A stretch of DNA of 64,000 bases from Paenalcaligenes hominis (lineage in GTDB: Bacteria; Pseudomonadota; Gammaproteobacteria; Burkholderiales; Burkholderiaceae_B). The notes beneath the pieces are model-generated. The model did not search any database. It was not told where the DNA came from and saw only the letters and a program-made list of their open reading frames with translations. This document shows, one piece after another, positions 27,127 to 36,880 of this stretch (position 1 is the first letter of the stretch; every line of letters begins with the position of its first letter). The stretch lies in contig NZ_JAATIZ010000005.1 in assembly GCF_011927625.1 (NCBI RefSeq), positions 1-64,000 on the forward strand, given 5' to 3'. The translations under genes were made by a program, and so were the position numbers.

Positions 27127-27993
27127 ATGTCAGTCGATCATTATGAAAATTTCCCTGTCGCCTCGTGGCTGTTGCCTAGACGACTACGTCGCCCCATTCA
27201 CCATATCTATTGGTTTTCACGTAGTGCGGATGATATTGCCGATGAAGGTGACCACTGCCCTAACTGGCGCCTAGACCAGCTGCAAAGTTACCGCGATGCG
27301 CTACAGCAAATTGCCTCTGGTCAGCTCCAACTAAGCCCTAACGATTCGCGTTTTGCTATTTTCACGCCGCTGGCCCCCGTCATTATTGAGCAGCAGCTGC
27401 CTATATCGTTATTTAATGACCTCATCACGGCATTTGAGCAAGATGTGACCGTAAAACGGCATACAAATTATGAGGCGCTTTATTATTATTGCACTCATTC
27501 AGCTAATCCAGTAGGACGCATTCTATTACATTTATATAACGAGCAGCGCCCAGACAGTTTGGACATGTCCGATGCCATTTGCACGGGATTGCAACTCACT
27601 AACTTTTGGCAAGATATTGCTATCGATTGGGAAAAAGATCGCGTCTATATCCCAACAGACACCTTAACTCAATTTGAGCTCAGCGAAACCTACATCGCAG
27701 ATCGCTGTGCTCAGAGGCCCACTTCTGTCACAGACAACAAGCACTGGCTTCGTATGATGCAACAGCAAGTCGAACACGCACGACAATTGCTGCTTAGCGG
27801 TATGCCACTTGCTACTCGGTTACCCGGGCGTATTGGGCTTGAATTACGATTAATTATTTTAGGTGGTTTACGTATTCTTGAGCGTTTGGACGAGGTTGAT
27901 TACGATGTGTTTAACCATCGCCCCCAATTAGCTAAAGCAGACTGGATGCGCTTAGGCCTACGTCTTTTGACCACTTCATTTCACAATAAATAA
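27127..27993 (+). CDS. hpnC: Squalene synthase HpnC (hydroxysqualene synthase)
   Basis: HpnC converts presqualene diphosphate to hydroxysqualene in the three-step HpnCDE squalene route. The 288-residue all-helical prenyl synthase has two aspartate-rich regions, SADDIADE (33-40) and NFWQDIAIDWEKDRVYIP (about 159-176). It precedes hpnD by two bases and its start is divergent from alr. It is recognised by family resemblance and by being first in a cassette with hpnD and hpnE. Confidence 0.92.
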   Translation: MSVDHYENFPVASWLLPRRLRRPIHHIYWFSRSADDIADEGDHCPNWRLDQLQSYRDALQQIASGQLQLSPNDSRFAIFTPLAPVIIEQQLPISLFNDLITAFEQDVTVKRHTNYEALYYYCTHSANPVGRILLHLYNEQRPDSLDMSDAICTGLQLTNFWQDIAIDWEKDRVYIPTDTLTQFELSETYIADRCAQRPTSVTDNKHWLRMMQQQVEHARQLLLSGMPLATRLPGRIGLELRLIILGGLRILERLDEVDYDVFNHRPQLAKADWMRLGLRLLTTSFHNK

Positions 27994-27995
27994 CG

Positions 27996-28871
27996 ATGAC
28001 ACCTGATGAATACTGCCAAGACAAGGCAGCCCAAAGCGGCTCGAGCTTTTATTATGCTTTTTTATTTCTACCCCCCGAGCGTCGTAAAGCCATAACGGCT
28101 TTGTATGCCTTTTGTCGTGAAGTGGATGATGTGGTCGATGAAACCTTAGAGTCTTCGGTAGCACGCATGAAGCTCGTCTGGTGGCGCGATCAAGTCAATG
28201 CACTCTACCATAGCCCTAAAGACGTAACACACCCTGTTATGAAAGCACTGGCACCGCATATTCCTGTCTATGATTTAAAAATCACCGAACTGCTTGCCGT
28301 CATTGATGGCATGGAAATGGACCTAGAGGAAGTGCGCTACCAGACTTGGGAAGACTTGAAGCGTTATTGTTGGCATGTAGCCAGCGTAGTAGGCATCTTA
28401 TCCGCTAAAATCTTTGGTCAAACGACCCCAGCCACCAGTGACTATGCCACTAAGCTAGGGCTTGCCTTTCAGCTAACAAATATTATTCGTGACGTAGGCG
28501 ATGACGCGCGTCGTGGTCGTATCTACTTACCCCTCGAGGACTTAGAGCGGTTTCAAGTACGCCCGAATGAAATCTTAGATGCCCAGCACAGTGATCGATT
28601 TGAGGCATTAATGCAATTTCAAACTCAACGTGCGTATCAGCTCTACAAAGAGGCCGCCGAAGCCCTTCCCGAAGCCGATCGACGTAGTCAGCGTCCTGGC
28701 TTGTTGATGGCGGCCATTTATTTCGCTCTATTAGAAGAAATTGCTGCCGATCGTTGGGAGGTGTTAGATAAACGCACCTCTCTCACCCCTATCCGTAAGT
28801 TTTGGTTAGCGTGGAAAACCTGGGTGACTGGGGGTAAATCGCTCTTACGTCGGCTCAAGCAATGCGCATAG
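27996..28871 (+). CDS. hpnD: Presqualene diphosphate synthase HpnD
   Basis: HpnD condenses two farnesyl diphosphates to presqualene diphosphate. The 291-residue protein has the first aspartate-rich motif REVDDVVDE (41-49) and the second NIIRDVGDDARRGRIYLP. The ERRKAITALYAFCREVDD stretch is typical of bacterial HpnD. It overlaps the start of hpnE by ten bases. Confidence 0.93.
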   Translation: MTPDEYCQDKAAQSGSSFYYAFLFLPPERRKAITALYAFCREVDDVVDETLESSVARMKLVWWRDQVNALYHSPKDVTHPVMKALAPHIPVYDLKITELLAVIDGMEMDLEEVRYQTWEDLKRYCWHVASVVGILSAKIFGQTTPATSDYATKLGLAFQLTNIIRDVGDDARRGRIYLPLEDLERFQVRPNEILDAQHSDRFEALMQFQTQRAYQLYKEAAEALPEADRRSQRPGLLMAAIYFALLEEIAADRWEVLDKRTSLTPIRKFWLAWKTWVTGGKSLLRRLKQCA

Positions 28872-30154
28872 GAATTATTGGTGCAGGTTGGGCGGGTGCA
28901 GCGGCTGCCTGGCAACTGCACAAAGACGGGCACGAGGCCATCGTCTTCGAGGCGGCACCTCAAATAGGGGGGCGTGCCCGCAATTACCACTCTAAGCTTT
29001 TAGGCCAAACCCTAGATAATGGGCAGCATATTTTGCTGGGGGCGTATACCTCAACCTTAGCGATTATGGATGAACTCGGCCTTAGCCCAGACAAGCATTT
29101 TTACCGTTTCGACTTGGATATTTATAGCGCTGATCAGCGTTTTCGTTTTAAGACGGCCCCCCTTCCTGCCCCCTTTCATTTGCTTGGTCCTTTAGTGAAT
29201 GCTAAGGGCTTAGCGTTTAAAGACCGCTTCGCTTTGGGTAAGCTGTATCGCTACTTGCGTACGCGTCAGTGGCAGGTTCCAGCTGGGCAAACCGTGGCAA
29301 TGCTGTTACAGCACACCCAACAACCCGAGGTATTAATACAAAAGCTCTGGCACCCACTGTGTTTAGCAGCACTAAATACACCTATTGATGCGGCCTGCGC
29401 CCAGCTTTTTGCCCATGTATTACGGGATAGTTTGGGGGGGGCCCGTGCCGCTACGCAAATGCTAATACCGTTACGTCCTATGGGCAGTCTTTGGGCTGAG
29501 CAGGCATTGCAACATGCGCAAATACACACGGGCAGCCCTGTACGTACTATAGAAACCACAGCCAACGGTTATCAAATTAATGGTCACCACCTAGATGGGG
29601 TGATTGTGGCAACAAACTCCCCGTCTTGTCATCGCCTGCTACAAAATCTGGATAAAGACAATCAAAACAAGGCTTTTATTGATTCGATATCGCACTTTTG
29701 TTTCAACCCGATTGCCACTTTGTATTTGTTGCCCCAGCACGCCTGGGAAAACCCGCACCCCATGTTGATGCTTGAAGAGGATCTACATGGCCTCCAAGCG
29801 GGTCAGTGGGTATTCAATCATGCAGCTTTACCTGACAGCGATTTGGGTCAAGTCATTGCCGTCACCATTAGTTATGCCAATCGCTTACAAGGCCACAGTA
29901 AAGAAGCAATCACAGCAGCAATTAGGCAGCAATTACAAACCCAGTCTGTGTTTCCTTTGCCGCCTATCGTGGCTAGTGAACTCATTACAGAAAAAAGAGC
30001 GACGTTTGTGGCTCGTCCCCATTTAACTCGACCTAGTACTCACACCCCATGGCCGCGTCTTATGCTGGCGGGTGACTGGGTCCAAAACCCTTATCCAGCA
30101 GTGCTTGAGGGTGCCGTACAAAGTGGGTTAGCTGCAGCATGCGCTTTTCACTGA
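28862..30154 (+). CDS. hpnE: Hydroxysqualene dehydroxylase HpnE
   Basis: HpnE is an FAD-dependent amine-oxidase-fold enzyme that reduces hydroxysqualene to squalene. The 430-residue protein starts with the dinucleotide-binding GIIGAGWAGAAAAWQLHKDG and ends with MLAGDWVQNPYPAVLEGAVQSG, the FAD-contacting C-terminal motif. It overlaps hpnD by ten bases and ends at a shared terminator. No squalene-hopene cyclase or other hopanoid gene follows. Confidence 0.92.
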   Translation: MRIGIIGAGWAGAAAAWQLHKDGHEAIVFEAAPQIGGRARNYHSKLLGQTLDNGQHILLGAYTSTLAIMDELGLSPDKHFYRFDLDIYSADQRFRFKTAPLPAPFHLLGPLVNAKGLAFKDRFALGKLYRYLRTRQWQVPAGQTVAMLLQHTQQPEVLIQKLWHPLCLAALNTPIDAACAQLFAHVLRDSLGGARAATQMLIPLRPMGSLWAEQALQHAQIHTGSPVRTIETTANGYQINGHHLDGVIVATNSPSCHRLLQNLDKDNQNKAFIDSISHFCFNPIATLYLLPQHAWENPHPMLMLEEDLHGLQAGQWVFNHAALPDSDLGQVIAVTISYANRLQGHSKEAITAAIRQQLQTQSVFPLPPIVASELITEKRATFVARPHLTRPSTHTPWPRLMLAGDWVQNPYPAVLEGAVQSGLAAACAFH

Positions 30155-30164
30155 ATCCCCACTG

Positions 30165-30203
30165 ACAAAAAAACCCACATACTGATATGTGGGTTTTTTG
30201 TCT
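30165..30203. terminator. Bidirectional terminator between hpnE and thrC
   Basis: GACAAAAAAACCCACATA pairs with TATGTGGGTTTTTTGTC around a four-base loop, with T-runs on both strands. Confidence 0.93.
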
Positions 30204-30221
30204 AAGGCAGTGTGAAACCAC

Positions 30222-31625
30222 CTAGGTGTGCTGTTCCATATAAGTACGCACCTGTTCCACATCGGCATCCATTATCACCACACGTTGTGGTAAATCATTG
30301 AGATGTGTTAGGTGCTGAGGCACAGGAGCTGGCTGACCAATGGCTTCCTCGATGGTTTCAGAGAATTTCGCAGGTAGCGCGGTTTCCAGTACCAACATGG
30401 GTATACCTGGCTGCACATAATCAGCAGCCACCTTTACGCCATCGGCTGTGTGGGGGTCGATAAGAACACCCGTACTTTGGTAGGTTTGAGCAATGGTATG
30501 CAACCTATCGTTATGCGAGCTTTGGCCGGCCACAAACCCGTAGTGTTGCTCAAACAAAGGCAACATATGGCTAAGATCGAAGTAGCCTTGCTGAGCCAGC
30601 TGCCCCCACAGCGCATTGAGTTTGGCCGCATCACGTCCAACTAAATCAAACACAAAGCGTTCAAAGTTAGAGGCACGAGAAATGTCCATAGAAGGGCTGG
30701 AGGTCGCAAAGGTATTTTGTGCCGTACGAGGACGATAAATACCTGTGCGGAAAAACTCTTCCAGAACGTTGTTCTCGTTAGTGGCTAAAACTAGGCGCGC
30801 AATAGGCAAGCCCATTTGGCGTGCAATGTGGCCGGCTAGGATATTACCAAAGTTCCCAGAAGGAACCGTGTAAGACACCTGTTGCGACGCATGGGTTGTA
30901 GCGCGCAACCAACCCCAAAAGTAGTAGACGACCTGAGCTGCAATACGGGCCCAGTTAATGGAGTTTACCGCGCCCAAATGCATAGACTGCTTGAAGGCGA
31001 GGTCTCCGCCTAACTGTTTAACAATGTCTTGGCAATCATCAAAGACGCCTTTCACCGCTAAGTTATGAATGTTTTCGTCTTGGAGCGAATACATTTGCGC
31101 GCGTTGAAAAGCGCTCATGCGACCATAAGGCGATAACATAAACACATTGACGCGCTTTTTACCACGCAACGCGTATTCAGCGGCTGAACCGGTATCGCCA
31201 GACGTCGCACCTAAGATATTAATGCGACCATCGCGCTTTTCTAAAACGTATTCAAAGACTTGCCCCAGAAACTGCATAGCCATGTCTTTAAATGCAAGCG
31301 TAGGCCCTTGAGACAAGCCAAGCAGCGCCATTTCCCCTTGCAAGGGTTTGACAGGAACCATGTTGGTGCCTACATACAGGCTTGGGTCATACGCTGCCTG
31401 CGTCAAGGTGCGCAGGTCTTCCGCAGGAATGTCATCAATGAATAATGACAAAATCTCAAAAGCCAGCTCGGCATAAGAGAGCTGGCGCCACTGTTCTAGC
31501 GTCGCCGTGGTGATTTGAGGATAGTGTTCGGGAATAGCTAAGCCCCCATCAGGGGCCAAGCCTTCGAGCAAAATATCACTGAATGGTTGTGGCGTCATGC
31601 CGCCACGCGTGGATATATAGTTCAT
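30222..31625 (-). CDS. thrC: Threonine synthase
   Basis: ThrC converts O-phosphohomoserine to threonine. The 467-residue PLP enzyme starts MNYISTRGG, has the cofactor lysine in GPTLAFKDMAMQFL, and the phosphate-binding GATSGDTGSAAEYALRG. The ATG at 31625 shares one base with the hom stop (TGATG), which supports it over a GTG one codon earlier. It is the last gene of alaC-hom-thrC. Confidence 0.95.
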   Translation of the reverse strand: MNYISTRGGMTPQPFSDILLEGLAPDGGLAIPEHYPQITTATLEQWRQLSYAELAFEILSLFIDDIPAEDLRTLTQAAYDPSLYVGTNMVPVKPLQGEMALLGLSQGPTLAFKDMAMQFLGQVFEYVLEKRDGRINILGATSGDTGSAAEYALRGKKRVNVFMLSPYGRMSAFQRAQMYSLQDENIHNLAVKGVFDDCQDIVKQLGGDLAFKQSMHLGAVNSINWARIAAQVVYYFWGWLRATTHASQQVSYTVPSGNFGNILAGHIARQMGLPIARLVLATNENNVLEEFFRTGIYRPRTAQNTFATSSPSMDISRASNFERFVFDLVGRDAAKLNALWGQLAQQGYFDLSHMLPLFEQHYGFVAGQSSHNDRLHTIAQTYQSTGVLIDPHTADGVKVAADYVQPGIPMLVLETALPAKFSETIEEAIGQPAPVPQHLTHLNDLPQRVVIMDADVEQVRTYMEQHT

Positions 31626-32926
31626 CACAAAGTCTCTACACGCAAACGTGTAACAGGTGAGCGCACAAAATCAAGCGTTTGTATTTTTAATATAGCATTA
31701 AGAATATCGCCTTCGCGAGCTTCGTGCGTCAAGAAGATAATATCCGTCTCGTCATTGACGGCTGGCTCTTGAAACATGGAGCCAATGGATATGGAAGTGT
31801 CAGCCAAAATGCGAGCAATGTCTGCCAATACCCCTGGACGGTCCTCGACGCGTAAGCGTAAGTAATACGCTGACTGCACGTCATCCATGGCCATAATTGG
31901 GGTGTCAGCCATGGCGTTTTGTTGAAAAGCCAAATACGGCACACGGTGATCGTGGTCCGCATCGACCAAACGGGCGACATCGACTAAATCGGCAACTACC
32001 GCTGACGCAGTAGGCAGCTCGCCCGCCCCAGCGCCATAGTACACCGTAGAGCCTACGGCGTCGCCGTGCACCATGACGGCATTCATAGCCCCTTGGACAT
32101 TGGCTAACATACTTTCAGAAGGAACCAACGTGGGGTGAACACGTAGCTCGATGCCCTGCTCGCGCGCACGCGTAATACCTAATAGCTTAACCGTGTAACC
32201 CAAGCGCTCGGCATGAGCAATATCTTCGGCCGCCAACGTAGTAATGCCTTCGATGTGGGCTTTATCAAACTGTACCGGCACCCCAAAAGCAAGCGAAGAC
32301 AGCAAGCTAAGCTTGTGTGCGGCATCGACACCCTCGATATCGAAGGTGGGATCTGCTTCGGCATAGCCTAAACGCTGCGCATCGGCTAATGCGTCAGCAA
32401 ATGACAAGCCCTGACTACGCATTTCAGACAAGATGAAGTTGGTGGTGCCATTAATAATGCCTGCCACCCACTGAATACGGTTTGCTGTTAGGCCTTCGCG
32501 CATGGCTTTAATAATGGGAATTCCCCCTGCCACCGCGGCCTCAAATGCCACCATTACATTTTGCTTTTGCGCGGCAGCAAATACCTCGTTGCCATGCGTT
32601 GCCAACAAGGCCTTATTGGCAGTGACCACATGCTTGCCTTGCTCAATCGCTTTCATGACCCAGTCTTTGGCCAGCGTGTCGCCGCCCACTAGCTCGACCA
32701 CTACATCAATGTCGGGATTCAACACTACATCCATACCATCGGTAGTAATGTGAATGTGATCACCAACTAGCTCTTTTGCTTTTGCAACATCACGTACGGC
32801 TACGGCAGCAACCTCAATACGACGACCTGCACGACGAGCAATTTCGTCTGCGTTTTGGTTGAGGACTTTCCACGTACCGCCCCCGACCACGCCTAAACCA
32901 AGTAGGCCAACCTTGATTGGTTTCAT
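31625..32926 (-). CDS. hom: Homoserine dehydrogenase
   Basis: Reduces aspartate semialdehyde to homoserine. The 433-residue protein has the NAD(P)-binding [13 protein letters not shown], the catalytic-domain segment [12 protein letters not shown] and [22 protein letters not shown]-terminal ACT domain (about 350-433; [17 protein letters not shown]) is expected to sense threonine. It is a stand-alone enzyme without an aspartokinase fusion. Its ATG overlaps the alaC stop by four bases. Confidence 0.96.
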   Translation of the reverse strand: MKPIKVGLLGLGVVGGGTWKVLNQNADEIARRAGRRIEVAAVAVRDVAKAKELVGDHIHITTDGMDVVLNPDIDVVVELVGGDTLAKDWVMKAIEQGKHVVTANKALLATHGNEVFAAAQKQNVMVAFEAAVAGGIPIIKAMREGLTANRIQWVAGIINGTTNFILSEMRSQGLSFADALADAQRLGYAEADPTFDIEGVDAAHKLSLLSSLAFGVPVQFDKAHIEGITTLAAEDIAHAERLGYTVKLLGITRAREQGIELRVHPTLVPSESMLANVQGAMNAVMVHGDAVGSTVYYGAGAGELPTASAVVADLVDVARLVDADHDHRVPYLAFQQNAMADTPIMAMDDVQSAYYLRLRVEDRPGVLADIARILADTSISIGSMFQEPAVNDETDIIFLTHEAREGDILNAILKIQTLDFVRSPVTRLRVETL

Positions 32927-34110
32927 TTAAGCAACCCATCCTTTCGGAACATATCTTTAATGCCGCGTATCGCTTGACGGATACGCTGCTCGTTTTCAAT
33001 TAGCGCAAAGCGCACGTAATCATCACCGTACTCACCAAAGCCCACACCAGGGGACACAGCCACCTTGGCTTCAGACAACAACCGTTTAGAAAACTCTAAG
33101 GAGCCGTCTTTACTGTAGTGCTCTGGAATTTTGGCCCAAATATACATAGAAGCTTTAGGAATATCGACATTCCAGCCGATTTCCTGTAAGCCTTTGGCCA
33201 ATACGTCTCGGCGGTTTTTATAACTGGCGGTGATTTCGGCCACACAATCTTGTGGGCCTTCAAGCGCTGCAATAGCCGCCACCTGAATAGGCGTAAAAGT
33301 GCCATAGTCATGGTAGCTTTTTATGCGTGCTAGCGCATGAACCAGCTTTTCATTTCCCACCATAAAACCAATGCGCCACCCCGCCATGTTATAGCTTTTA
33401 CTCATAGTAAAAAATTCAACGGCCACGTCGCGGGCACCCTCTACTTGTAAAATGGAGGGGGCAACGTAACCGTCGAAGGTGATGTCTGCATAGGCTAAAT
33501 CATGCACAACTAAAATGTCGTGCTCACGAGCCAACGCCACAATACGCTCGAAAAACTCGAGCTCTACACATTGTGCGGTTGGATTGCTAGGAAAGCCTAA
33601 AATCATCATTTTGGGCTTAGGAATCGTCTCTTTAACGGCTCGTTCAATTTCTTCGAAAAAATCAACACCGGGCACCATCGGTACAGAACGAATATTTGCC
33701 CCAGCAATGACCGCCCCATAAATATGAATGGGGTAGCTCGGGTTGGGCACCAATACCGTATCCCCACGATCTAAGGTGGCCAACATTAAATGGGCGAGAC
33801 CTTCTTTGGAGCCAATGGTCACAATTGCTTCGGTCTCTGGATCAAGTTTGACCTGATAGCGGCGATCATACCAATTAACAATCGCTTTCCGTAGACGAGG
33901 AATACCACGCGAGACGGAATAACCGTGGGTATCTGGACGGCTTGAGGCCTCGACCAATTTGTCTACAATGTGTTGTGGAGTGGCACCATCAGGATTACCC
34001 ATCGACATATCAATAATGTCTTCGCCGCGACGTCGCGCCGCCATTTTAAGTTCGCCGGTAATATTAAATACATAGGGTGGCAAACGATCTATGCGAGGAA
34101 AGCTACTCAT
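32923..34110 (-). CDS. alaC: Alanine/pyruvate-type aminotransferase AlaC
   Basis: A 395-residue class I PLP aminotransferase. The PLP lysine is in [17 protein letters not shown], and [15 protein letters not shown] and [17 protein letters not shown] fit the AlaC (YfdZ) group, which makes alanine from pyruvate. The ATG at 34110 is preceded by AAGGAA; an in-frame 27-residue upstream extension is unlikely to be translated. It leads the threonine operon and is coupled to hom by an ATGA overlap, suggesting shared control of pyruvate- and aspartate-derived amino acids. Confidence 0.9.
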   Translation of the reverse strand: MSSFPRIDRLPPYVFNITGELKMAARRRGEDIIDMSMGNPDGATPQHIVDKLVEASSRPDTHGYSVSRGIPRLRKAIVNWYDRRYQVKLDPETEAIVTIGSKEGLAHLMLATLDRGDTVLVPNPSYPIHIYGAVIAGANIRSVPMVPGVDFFEEIERAVKETIPKPKMMILGFPSNPTAQCVELEFFERIVALAREHDILVVHDLAYADITFDGYVAPSILQVEGARDVAVEFFTMSKSYNMAGWRIGFMVGNEKLVHALARIKSYHDYGTFTPIQVAAIAALEGPQDCVAEITASYKNRRDVLAKGLQEIGWNVDIPKASMYIWAKIPEHYSKDGSLEFSKRLLSEAKVAVSPGVGFGEYGDDYVRFALIENEQRIRQAIRGIKDMFRKDGLLK

Positions 34111-34178
34111 GGGATTCCTTAGATGTGCAAAAATGAACAAAAAGTCCGAATCAATTAGTTTAATCGAACATAGGCAAA

Positions 34179-34191
34179 GTGGAAAATCCAC
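34179..34191. repeat. Small palindrome in the alaC / Mth938 divergent region
   Basis: GTGGA and TCCAC arms are separated by three bases (13 bases in total). It is placed where it could act as an operator for either of the divergent genes. No known regulator site is recognised. Confidence 0.3.
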
Positions 34192-34248
34192 ATTCTAAAA
34201 AGACTAGGCTTTGCGTTATGATCAAGGTATGTTTTGTGGAGATGGATC

Positions 34249-34683
34249 GTGCATATTCAAAAAGAAGTTAACCCAGCACTTAACACCGTAACGGCCTATG
34301 GTGATGATTATATTGAAATCAATAAAACACGCCATACGCAGTCTGTTTATTTCACCCCCGAGGGGCAAATCCATGATCTAGGCATTCAAAGCCCCACTGA
34401 TTTTACTACAGAGCTCTTACAAAAGATCACTGGATTAGTGCCTATTAAAGCCGATGCGATGGCTTTTTTAGATAATTCGCCACCCTCCTTTGATAACCCA
34501 GAGCAAATAGAAGTAGTACTGATCGGCACGGGTGCGCACCAACACTTTTTACCTCCTCAATTAACGAACCTGTTATTGATGGCTCGTATTGGCGTAGAGG
34601 TCATGGACAGCCAAGCCGCTGCACGCACGTATAATATCCTTATGTCTGAAGGCCGACGCGTTGTCGCCGCCTTAATTATTTAA
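34249..34683 (+). CDS. Mth938-like domain protein (DUF498)
   Basis: A 144-residue Mth938/NDUFAF3-like protein (DUF498). The core shows TAYGDDYIEIN, VYFTPEGQIHDL, IEVVLIGTGAHQHFL and VEVMDSQAAARTYNILMSEGRRVVAALI, a typical family layout. A precise function is not known; the mitochondrial relative is a complex I assembly factor. The GTG at 34249 is favoured because GGAG lies seven bases upstream and the relatives begin near this residue. It precedes bcp by 17 bases. Confidence 0.82.
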   Translation: MHIQKEVNPALNTVTAYGDDYIEINKTRHTQSVYFTPEGQIHDLGIQSPTDFTTELLQKITGLVPIKADAMAFLDNSPPSFDNPEQIEVVLIGTGAHQHFLPPQLTNLLLMARIGVEVMDSQAAARTYNILMSEGRRVVAALII

Positions 34684-34700
34684 CTATCTAAAGGAAGACT

Positions 34701-35165
34701 ATGACCCCCATTGCAGTAGGCCAAACCGTTCCCTCATTTAGCGCCGAAAGCACCGAAGGCCTTATTCATTCCGCCGAATTAATTGGTCAGGCCTATGTGT
34801 TGTACTTTTACCCTCGCGACAACACACCAGGCTGCACCACCCAAGCGCAAAACTTTAGAGACCTCGCCCAAGAATTCAATGACGCAGGAGTTAAAATCAT
34901 TGGCGTTTCTCGCGATACCATGAGCTCTCATGAACGTTTCGCTGCTAAACAAGAACTCCCTTTCGCTCTCATTAGTGACCCCGAGGAAACCCTTTGCGAG
35001 TTATTCGGTGTCATGAAAATGAAAAATATGTACGGTAAACAAGTACGAGGCATTGAGCGTAGTACCTTTTTAGTCAATGCCAATGGTGAGCTTGTTCAAG
35101 AGTGGCGTGGTTTACGTGTACCTGGCCATGTGGATCAGGTTCTAGAGGCCGCGCGCGCCCTATAA
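34701..35165 (+). CDS. bcp: Peroxiredoxin of the Bcp/PrxQ family
   Basis: Thiol peroxidase that reduces peroxides. The 154-residue protein has the peroxidatic cysteine C45 in YPRDNTPGCTTQAQ. The resolving cysteine found five residues later in E. coli-type Bcp is replaced by Gln50. Another cysteine, C99 in DPEETLCELFGVM, lies where some Bcp proteins carry their alternative resolving residue. A strong AAGGAAG precedes the ATG. A small hairpin (about 35177-35197) separates it from the PhoH gene. Confidence 0.93.
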   Translation: MTPIAVGQTVPSFSAESTEGLIHSAELIGQAYVLYFYPRDNTPGCTTQAQNFRDLAQEFNDAGVKIIGVSRDTMSSHERFAAKQELPFALISDPEETLCELFGVMKMKNMYGKQVRGIERSTFLVNANGELVQEWRGLRVPGHVDQVLEAARAL

Positions 35166-35212
35166 TTTTTTTCGCGTTGCTGCCCTTAAGCAGCGCAAGT
35201 CTGGAGTACTTT

Positions 35213-36880
35213 ATGCCACTACCTTCGCTACCCTCTAAACTAGGGGAAATTTTAAGCGCAGATGAAATTAAACATGCACCTAAAGCGACTCCGCCCAAAC
35301 AGGTGCTGAAACCGACCCAAACTAAAGCAAAAACGGTGACAGCCAGCCCCACCCCTCCCCCTGCAACGCCTTTAGAGACTGGGCCTGCTCCCATCGTCGA
35401 GAGCGCACCCCCAACAACCCCTGCCACCCCACGACTCAGCAACAAAAAAAAGAAAAACCAAGCCAAGTCCGTCACAGAACCAGTTAGCCCCTCTATCAAA
35501 AAGCTTTTTGTGTTGGACACCAACGTGCTCTTGCACGACGCCAACTGCTTATTCAAGTTCGAAGAGCATGATGTGTTCATTCCAATGATTGTCTTAGAGG
35601 AACTCGACCATCAGAAAAAGGGGCTTTCTGAGGTGGCGCGCAATGCACGCCAAGTTAGCCGCCACCTCGAAGCGCTTGTGGACGACCAAGATATCCATCA
35701 AGGCATTGCATTAAATCACCTCGGCCATATCGAGGCCCGAGGGCAGCTCTTTTTCCAAATTTCCGCACTGGAATCAAAGCTACCGATCGAGATCCCTAAA
35801 GGGGTAGCGGATAACGCCATTTTGCATGTAGTGCATGCGTTACAAAACCAGCATCCCGACAAGCAAATTGCGTTGGTGTCAAAAGACATCAACATGCGTC
35901 TTAAAGCACGCACCCTAGGTATCCCTACCGAAGACTATCGCCACGACCATGTCATTGATGATTCCGATCTATTGTTTTCAGGGGCGCGTGAACTTCCTGA
36001 CGATTTCTGGCAGACTCACGGCCACAACATGGAATCATGGCAGCAAAACGGCGTTACTTATTACAAAATTCAAGGCTCCCTTTGCTCTGAACTGTACGTC
36101 AACGAGTTTGTCTATACGAACCAAGAGCCTGGTCTCATTGCCCAAGTCAAACAGGTCAATACCAATAAAGCCGTCTTAGCCACCATTCGCGACTACAGCC
36201 ATAACAAAAATAATGTGTGGGGCATTACAGCGCGCAATCAAGAGCAAAACTTTGCTCTGAATCTGCTTATGAACCCCGATTGCGATTTTGTTTCTTTATT
36301 GGGTCAAGCCGGAACAGGAAAAACCTTGTTAGCTTTAGCAAGCGCGTTAACTCAAACACTGGAAACCCAACTTTATAACGAAATCATTATCACGCGCGCT
36401 ACGGTCCCCGTTGGCGATGAAATCGGCTTTCTACCTGGCACCGAAGAGGAAAAAATGGCGCCATGGATGGGCGCACTTGAAGACAACCTCGAGGTTTTGC
36501 ACTTAGGCAACAATCGTCTATCCGCATTAAAACAAGACGCTAACCGTAACGCCACCATGGACATTATTCGGTCTCACATCAAAGTTAAATCCATGAGCTT
36601 CATGCGAGGCCGCACGTTCCAAAACAAGTTTCTTATTATTGACGAGGCCCAAAACCTGACCTCTAAGCAAATGAAAACCTTGGTGACACGCGCTGGTCCC
36701 GGCACAAAAATTGTATGTATGGGGAACATTGCTCAAATTGACACGCCCTATTTAACAGAAGGCAGCTCGGGGCTTACGTATGTGGTAGATCGCTTTAAAG
36801 GCTGGCCTCATTCAGGCCATATTACCTTGCATCGTGGCGAGCGTTCCCGTTTGGCTGATTATGCTAACGAGGCTTTATAA
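35213..36880 (+). CDS. PIN domain-PhoH family ATPase
   Basis: A 555-residue protein joining an N-terminal PIN-type ribonuclease fold (about 97-240; LFVLDTNVLLHDA with the acidic metal ligand) to a C-terminal PhoH ATPase. The ATPase has Walker A GQAGTGKT (364-371) and Walker B IIDEAQ near 476-481. Residues about 25-95 are a Pro/Thr/Lys-rich linker. PIN-PhoH proteins are thought to be RNA helicase-nucleases. The ATG at 35213 follows GGAG and is preferred over an in-frame start at 35102 that lies inside bcp. It overlaps pdxA by one base. Confidence 0.9.
   Translation: MPLPSLPSKLGEILSADEIKHAPKATPPKQVLKPTQTKAKTVTASPTPPPATPLETGPAPIVESAPPTTPATPRLSNKKKKNQAKSVTEPVSPSIKKLFVLDTNVLLHDANCLFKFEEHDVFIPMIVLEELDHQKKGLSEVARNARQVSRHLEALVDDQDIHQGIALNHLGHIEARGQLFFQISALESKLPIEIPKGVADNAILHVVHALQNQHPDKQIALVSKDINMRLKARTLGIPTEDYRHDHVIDDSDLLFSGARELPDDFWQTHGHNMESWQQNGVTYYKIQGSLCSELYVNEFVYTNQEPGLIAQVKQVNTNKAVLATIRDYSHNKNNVWGITARNQEQNFALNLLMNPDCDFVSLLGQAGTGKTLLALASALTQTLETQLYNEIIITRATVPVGDEIGFLPGTEEEKMAPWMGALEDNLEVLHLGNNRLSALKQDANRNATMDIIRSHIKVKSMSFMRGRTFQNKFLIIDEAQNLTSKQMKTLVTRAGPGTKIVCMGNIAQIDTPYLTEGSSGLTYVVDRFKGWPHSGHITLHRGERSRLADYANEAL

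Noticed and set aside
34111-34191. In-frame 27-codon extension upstream of alaC that could be a leader peptide
   Set aside because: It lacks a plausible start with a Shine-Dalgarno and is not enriched in threonine or isoleucine codons; the real start has AAGGAA.
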